From the NCBI GenBank assembly GCA_023301785.1, contig JALZUF010000123.1, positions 1 through 8,964 on the forward strand: 8,964 nucleotides of DNA, written 5' to 3'. Under the pieces are notes generated by a model. That model did no database searches. It worked only from the letters and a program-made list of their open reading frames with translations, and was not told where the DNA came from. Source of the stretch: Alphaproteobacteria bacterium. Its GTDB lineage: Bacteria > Pseudomonadota > Alphaproteobacteria > Micavibrionales > Micavibrionaceae. Shown in pieces: positions 5,835-8,964 of the stretch. Positions within the stretch are counted from its first letter, which is position 1. Each line of letters begins with the position of its first letter. A program made the translations under genes and the position numbers.

Positions 5835-5892
5835 AGCTAAAACCGCAACCAAAAATACACCTAAACCACTGATATATATACAAATTATGTAT

Positions 5893-5908
5893 TGGCACAC
5901 CATTCGCA
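5893..5908 (+). promoter_or_regulatory. Sigma-54 (-24/-12) promoter of the flgI unit
   Basis: The sequence TGGCACACCATTCGCA has a perfect TGGCAC -24 half and GC exactly 12 bases from GG. The -12 half is TCGCA rather than TTGCA. Start is expected near 5919, leaving a leader of about 42 bases before the flgI ATG at 5961. Confidence 0.75.
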
Positions 5909-5960
5909 TATATCCCTATGAATAAAACCATTTTGAACAGGCTCATTAGGAAACCAAAAG

Positions 5961-7130
5961 ATGCGATCAAATATGCAATTAGAAAACAACTTATCTGCTG
6001 AAAATATTAATCAGATTATCAAAGCGACCTTTGTTTATACGCTCGTACTCGCAATTTTGCTTGTCGCGTTCAGCATTCCCGCTTCTGCAAAAACAACACG
6101 TATTAAAGACATCGTTGATTTTGAAGGAGTACGTGACAACCAATTGGTCGGTTATGGTCTTGTTGTCGGCTTGAACGGTACTGGAGATTCTCTAAACAAC
6201 TCCCCTTTCACCGAACAAAGTTTAACAGCCATGCTAGAGCGCTTAGGCGTTAGTACACGTGACCAGAACATGAATACGGCTAACGTTGCCGCCGTCATGG
6301 TAACAGCAACCCTGCCCCCTTTCACAAACCAAGGCGCAGACATTGACGTTAACATCTCTGCACTTGGTGATTCAGACAGCCTCCAAGGTGGTACATTACT
6401 TGTCACCCCATTGATGGCCGCCGACGGTGAAGTTTACGCCGTTGCCCAAGGCCCTGTTATCATCTCAGGTTTCAGCGTCGAAGGACAAGCAGGCACAGTC
6501 ACACAAAACATTCCAACAGCAGGCCGCATCCCAGCGGGCGCAATTGTAGAACGTGAAATTGATTTCAAATTAGATGAGCTTCAACAGGTTCGCCTTGCCC
6601 TCAAAAATCCAGACTTCACAACGGCGCGTAGAATTTCTGCCGCGATCAATAACAAAATTGCTGGCTCATCTGTTTACGAAAATTCCGCCAGTGTCGTCCT
6701 AAAATTGCCTAAAGGTTACAAAGGAAACATTGTTGAATTAATAACATCCATTGAACAACTGCCCGTGCAACCCGATCAAGTCGCACGCGTTGTTATCGAT
6801 GAACGTTCAGGCGTGATCGTCATGGGCGCAGATGTGAAAATCTCAACAGTTGCCATTGCCCAAGCAAATTTAACCGTCAAAGTAACAGAGACACCACAAG
6901 TGGCACAGCCTAACCCCTTCGGTGGCGGCGAAACACAAGTTGTCCCACGTACCGCTATCGATGTGAACACAGGTGATGATGTGCGCTTAGCCGTCATGGA
7001 AACAGGCGTCACACTTCAAGATCTTGTGACAGGACTGAACAGATTAGGCGTTGCCCCACGTGATGTCATTTCAATTCTTCAAGCCATAAAAGCAGCCGGT
7101 GCGCTTCAGGCAGATATAGAGACACTATAA
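5961..7130 (+). CDS. flgI: Flagellar P-ring protein FlgI
   Basis: FlgI is the periplasmic subunit of the P ring, embedded at the peptidoglycan level and assembled with FlgA. The 389-residue product has a long n-region (about 1-23), a hydrophobic core (about 24-39) and a likely cleavage after PASA (Ala43/Lys44). The mature protein begins TTRIKDIVDFEGVRDNQLVG and continues YGLVVGLNGTGDSLNNSPFT, the hallmark of FlgI. Other family stretches are NVAAVMVTATLPPF, then GGTLLVTPLMAADGEVYAVA, then RSGVIVMGADVKIS. The C-terminal end is TLQDLVTGLNRLGVAPRDVI then SILQAIKAAGALQADIETL. AGGA (5948-5951) precedes the ATG; Met5 (5973) is an alternative. The next gene starts 4 bases after the stop. Confidence 0.97.
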   Translation: MRSNMQLENNLSAENINQIIKATFVYTLVLAILLVAFSIPASAKTTRIKDIVDFEGVRDNQLVGYGLVVGLNGTGDSLNNSPFTEQSLTAMLERLGVSTRDQNMNTANVAAVMVTATLPPFTNQGADIDVNISALGDSDSLQGGTLLVTPLMAADGEVYAVAQGPVIISGFSVEGQAGTVTQNIPTAGRIPAGAIVEREIDFKLDELQQVRLALKNPDFTTARRISAAINNKIAGSSVYENSASVVLKLPKGYKGNIVELITSIEQLPVQPDQVARVVIDERSGVIVMGADVKISTVAIAQANLTVKVTETPQVAQPNPFGGGETQVVPRTAIDVNTGDDVRLAVMETGVTLQDLVTGLNRLGVAPRDVISILQAIKAAGALQADIETL

Positions 7131-7134
7131 GACA

Positions 7135-7617
7135 ATGAATTTAGATATTAACTCAACATTGATGCTTCAAAATGCCAGCCAAGAAAATGCTGTGCAGTCC
7201 GCCGCGCGTAAAGCAAAAGCATTAGCCGCGTCGCAAAAAGAAGCGATCAGTGACAAGGATATGAAGAAATTCGACGCTGTGTCGAAAGACTTCGAAGCCA
7301 TGTTCATGACAGAAATGTTGAAACCTATGTTCGCTGAGCTTAAGCCTGACCCTCGCTTTGGCGGCGGTAAAGGTGAAGAAGTCTTCAGCGGCATGATGCT
7401 TCAAGAATACGGAAAAATGATGGCGGAAACAGGCAGCCTTGGTATCGCAGACAGCGTGAAGAAACAATTAGTTCAGATGCAAGGCGAGATTGAAGCTGGC
7501 GGTAGAGAAAGTATGAACGCCCAAATCGCCGCCTCTAACAACAACGAACAACCAAAAGATTTAACAGATATTATTAATGAGATCACAAACGAGGAACAAA
7601 TTAATGAGACAAGATAG
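7135..7617 (+). CDS. flgJ: Rod-binding protein (FlgJ N-terminal domain only)
   Basis: This matches the N-terminal rod-capping/scaffold half of enteric FlgJ, needed for rod assembly. The 160-residue protein has a hydrophilic start, then the rod-binding domain (about 53-115): FEAMFMTEMLKPMFAELKPD, RFGGGKGEEVFSGMMLQEYG and KMMAETGSLGIADSV. The C-terminal tail is polar and probably flexible. The peptidoglycan hydrolase domain found in enteric FlgJ is absent and there is no sign of truncation. This single-domain form is usual in alphaproteobacteria, where a separate lytic enzyme does that job. The ATG is 4 bases after the flgI stop with no strong Shine-Dalgarno, so translation is probably coupled. 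Its 3' end overlaps the next gene by 14 bases. Confidence 0.9.
   Translation: MNLDINSTLMLQNASQENAVQSAARKAKALAASQKEAISDKDMKKFDAVSKDFEAMFMTEMLKPMFAELKPDPRFGGGKGEEVFSGMMLQEYGKMMAETGSLGIADSVKKQLVQMQGEIEAGGRESMNAQIAASNNNEQPKDLTDIINEITNEEQINETR
7591..7606 (+). promoter_or_regulatory. Shine-Dalgarno deciding the FlgN-like start
   Basis: GAGGAA (7591-7596) lies 7 bases before ATG 7604, inside the end of flgJ. The upstream in-frame ATG at 7577 has no comparable site, which favours 7604 as the start. Confidence 0.65.
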
Positions 7618-8110
7618 AACAAGACAGAATACAAATAACGGACAAGATCCACAGCAAAAGCCGCGCATCAAGCTACATCGTAATCCAAATAAAGCGATGC
7701 AAGAAATGATGGTGACTATTGATCTTCTTCGCGCTTCATTGATTGAAGAAACGGCTGCGCTTAAGGATGCAGATACACAAACATTCCTAACGTTACAGGA
7801 TAAAAAATTAGACATCGCCCGCGATTATCTTGAAGGCATGAACCAGCTCATCAACCGTAAAGATGAATTAAAAAATGCCGACGAGGCGCTTAAAGATAAA
7901 TTTGAAGTGATGCGTAACGAGTTTGCGGAAATCGCACACGACAACCACGCCGCGTTAAACCGCATGAAAAACGGTATGAAACGCCTTGGAGAACGCATCA
8001 TGGAAACAGCACGCGAAGCCGCTCGTAAAGAACAGCAATATGTTTACGGCGCATCAGGAAAATTACAAAGCGCTGGCAACGGCACAATCGGCGTTAACGA
8101 GTCTGCATAA
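7604..8110 (+). CDS. flgN: FlgN/FlbY-like flagellar protein (probable export chaperone)
   Basis: FlgN proteins are cytoplasmic chaperones for the hook-filament junction proteins FlgK and FlgL; the Caulobacter gene of this type is called flbY. From ATG 7604 the product is 168 residues: a polar, basic start (about 1-30) and then an almost continuous helical region. It has the FlgN-like pattern of an early helix with EETAALKDAD, followed by LTLQDKKLDIARDYLEGMNQ, a second long helix ending in ARKEQQYVYGASGKLQSAG. No signal peptide or membrane segment is visible. The assignment rests on helix pattern, the YG..G tail and the setting between flgJ and a fliK-like gene, so it is less certain than the neighbours. 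The start overlaps flgJ by 14 bases, implying coupled translation. Confidence 0.65.
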   Translation: MRQDRTRQNTNNGQDPQQKPRIKLHRNPNKAMQEMMVTIDLLRASLIEETAALKDADTQTFLTLQDKKLDIARDYLEGMNQLINRKDELKNADEALKDKFEVMRNEFAEIAHDNHAALNRMKNGMKRLGERIMETAREAARKEQQYVYGASGKLQSAGNGTIGVNESA

Positions 8111-8122
8111 AAAAGATTTAAA

Positions 8123-8140
8123 AGAGGAACTACTGATATG
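8123..8140 (+). promoter_or_regulatory. Shine-Dalgarno of the fliK-like gene
   Basis: AGAGGAA (8123-8129) lies 8 bases before ATG 8138 in a 27-base gap. It supports 8138 as the start of the last, open-ended coding region. Confidence 0.7.
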
Positions 8141-8964
8141 GATTTAAGTTTATTTTCAACGCAATTAACACAAGGCGGTAAAAACGGCGGCCTGACAGGC
8201 GGTACAAACCCGTTACTTGGTGGCAACGCCCTAAACGGTGCGGCCTTTTTAGAAGTCATTTTAGGCAATATTTTGTCAGATGGCACAGCCAAAGTTGATA
8301 CAAAAAACTCTGCTCTTAACACAAATGACAATGTGTCCTCTGATAACGTAAAAAAGGAGAATGCGGATCTAGCTTTGCTCCAGCTGGCATTACTGGGTCA
8401 AGACGCAGATCTCACACTGGACGAAAAACTAGCCGAATTAAAAATCGAAAAACTGGCACTAACGCAGGAAAATCGCGTTGAACAATTAACAAAATTAATC
8501 AACCACCTTACCAGCGGCCTGCCTCAAGAAGTTACAACCAACATTGGTGCAGAATCTACAATCGAAGATTTAGTAACACGCTTAAACAAACGCCTTGAAA
8601 AACTAGGCGCTAGCTTGGAAGCGTTCCGTAACAACGACTTTAACGATGATGATGCACCGTTCAAATTGCTAATCGCAACAGGTTTAAACCCAGCGCAATT
8701 AACAAATATCACATCACGTATCGAAGAAGTTGAAACAAAATTAGGCCGTGAATTAACGGTTGAAGATTTAATTGCTGGCGTTGGTAACATCATCCCTGCA
8801 CCTGGCACAAAGAAAGGTGATAACGAAGAATTTGAAACAACAGATGCCCTCGCCCTTCTTCTTAGAAACCAAAAAGAAACAGATCTTGAACGCGAAGCAT
8901 TAGGCTTAGATGTCATGGGCAACGAACAAGTTGTTGTTGATGCGCCGTTAAACTTGGCTGAGCT
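8138..8964 (+). CDS. Probable flagellar hook-length control protein (FliK-like), N-terminal part
   Basis: An open frame runs from ATG 8138 to the window end with no stop (275 whole codons). The visible part starts MDLSLFSTQLTQGGKNGGLT with a Gly/Asn-rich patch (residues about 13-36). A short hydrophobic helix (AAFLEVILGNIL) follows, then a polar segment and long Leu/Lys/Glu-rich helices (about 76-170). There is no signal peptide, no transmembrane helix and no catalytic motif. Low-complexity, weakly conserved N-termini of this type are typical of FliK, which measures hook length and switches export specificity; its conserved C-terminal domain would lie beyond the window. The assignment therefore comes mainly from position after flgI-flgJ-flgN. 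Codon use looks like that of the neighbours. Another flagellar export-related protein is the main alternative. Confidence 0.5.
   Translation, partial: MDLSLFSTQLTQGGKNGGLTGGTNPLLGGNALNGAAFLEVILGNILSDGTAKVDTKNSALNTNDNVSSDNVKKENADLALLQLALLGQDADLTLDEKLAELKIEKLALTQENRVEQLTKLINHLTSGLPQEVTTNIGAESTIEDLVTRLNKRLEKLGASLEAFRNNDFNDDDAPFKLLIATGLNPAQLTNITSRIEEVETKLGRELTVEDLIAGVGNIIPAPGTKKGDNEEFETTDALALLLRNQKETDLEREALGLDVMGNEQVVVDAPLNLAE

Noticed and set aside
5918..6001. 27-codon small frame (MNKTILNRLIRKPKDAIKYA...) overlapping the flgI start
   Set aside because: Its ATG coincides with the predicted transcription start (about 5919), leaving no room for a Shine-Dalgarno; most likely chance.
7135..7617. 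FlgJ missing its muramidase domain as a truncation
   Set aside because: The single-domain form is the normal state in alphaproteobacteria and the reading frame ends cleanly at the overlap with the next gene.
1..8964. Search for mobile elements, CRISPR arrays, tRNA/rRNA genes, defence or other novel systems
   Set aside because: No transposase, integrase, regular spaced repeats, RNA gene or foreign-looking gene was seen; all coding regions fit a single flagellar locus plus dksA.

Overview
This window is a chromosomal flagellar basal-body locus, almost certainly from an alphaproteobacterium. The best taxonomic marker is fliX, a flagellar assembly regulator known essentially from Alphaproteobacteria. 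Supporting signs are a FlgJ-type rod protein without a muramidase domain, a FliM with an acidic extension before its switch motif, and the gene order itself. The DNA looks AT-rich for the class, so a low-GC alphaproteobacterial lineage is likely; I cannot name the genus from this window.

Layout: (1) 1-943, leftward: fliM (5' part only) and fliL, encoding switch and stator-associated proteins. (2) 944-1272: a divergent regulatory region with no convincing gene. (3) 1273-4658, rightward: flgF-flgG-flgA-flgH, encoding proximal and distal rod proteins, the P-ring chaperone and the L-ring lipoprotein, closed by a strong bidirectional terminator at 4681-4710. (4) 4732-5710, leftward: dksA (a zinc-less, single-cysteine type) and fliX. 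(5) 5711-5960: a second divergent regulatory region. (6) 5961-8964, rightward: flgI (P-ring), a flgJ-like rod-binding gene, a FlgN/FlbY-like chaperone gene, and the 5' part of a probable hook-length control gene (fliK-like) that runs off the window.

How it works together: the rod (FlgF, FlgG, helped by FlgJ), the P ring (FlgI, helped by FlgA) and the L ring (FlgH) form the axle and bushings of the flagellum. FliM and FliL act at the cytoplasmic switch and at the membrane. The FlgN-like and FliK-like proteins act in hook-filament junction export and hook length. Three close matches to the sigma-54 -24/-12 consensus, with exact GG-to-GC spacing, lie just upstream of fliM, flgF and flgI. In Caulobacter, FliX controls the sigma-54 activator FlbD, so a locus carrying fliX together with several sigma-54 promoters fits that known checkpoint circuit. 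dksA and fliX instead have sigma-70-like promoter candidates.

I found no undescribed system, mobile element, CRISPR array or RNA gene. The points worth a second look are regulatory: a private sigma-54 promoter for fliM, inverted repeats placed where enhancer or operator sites would be expected, a CTTA-type DksA inside the flagellar locus, and a divergent last gene.
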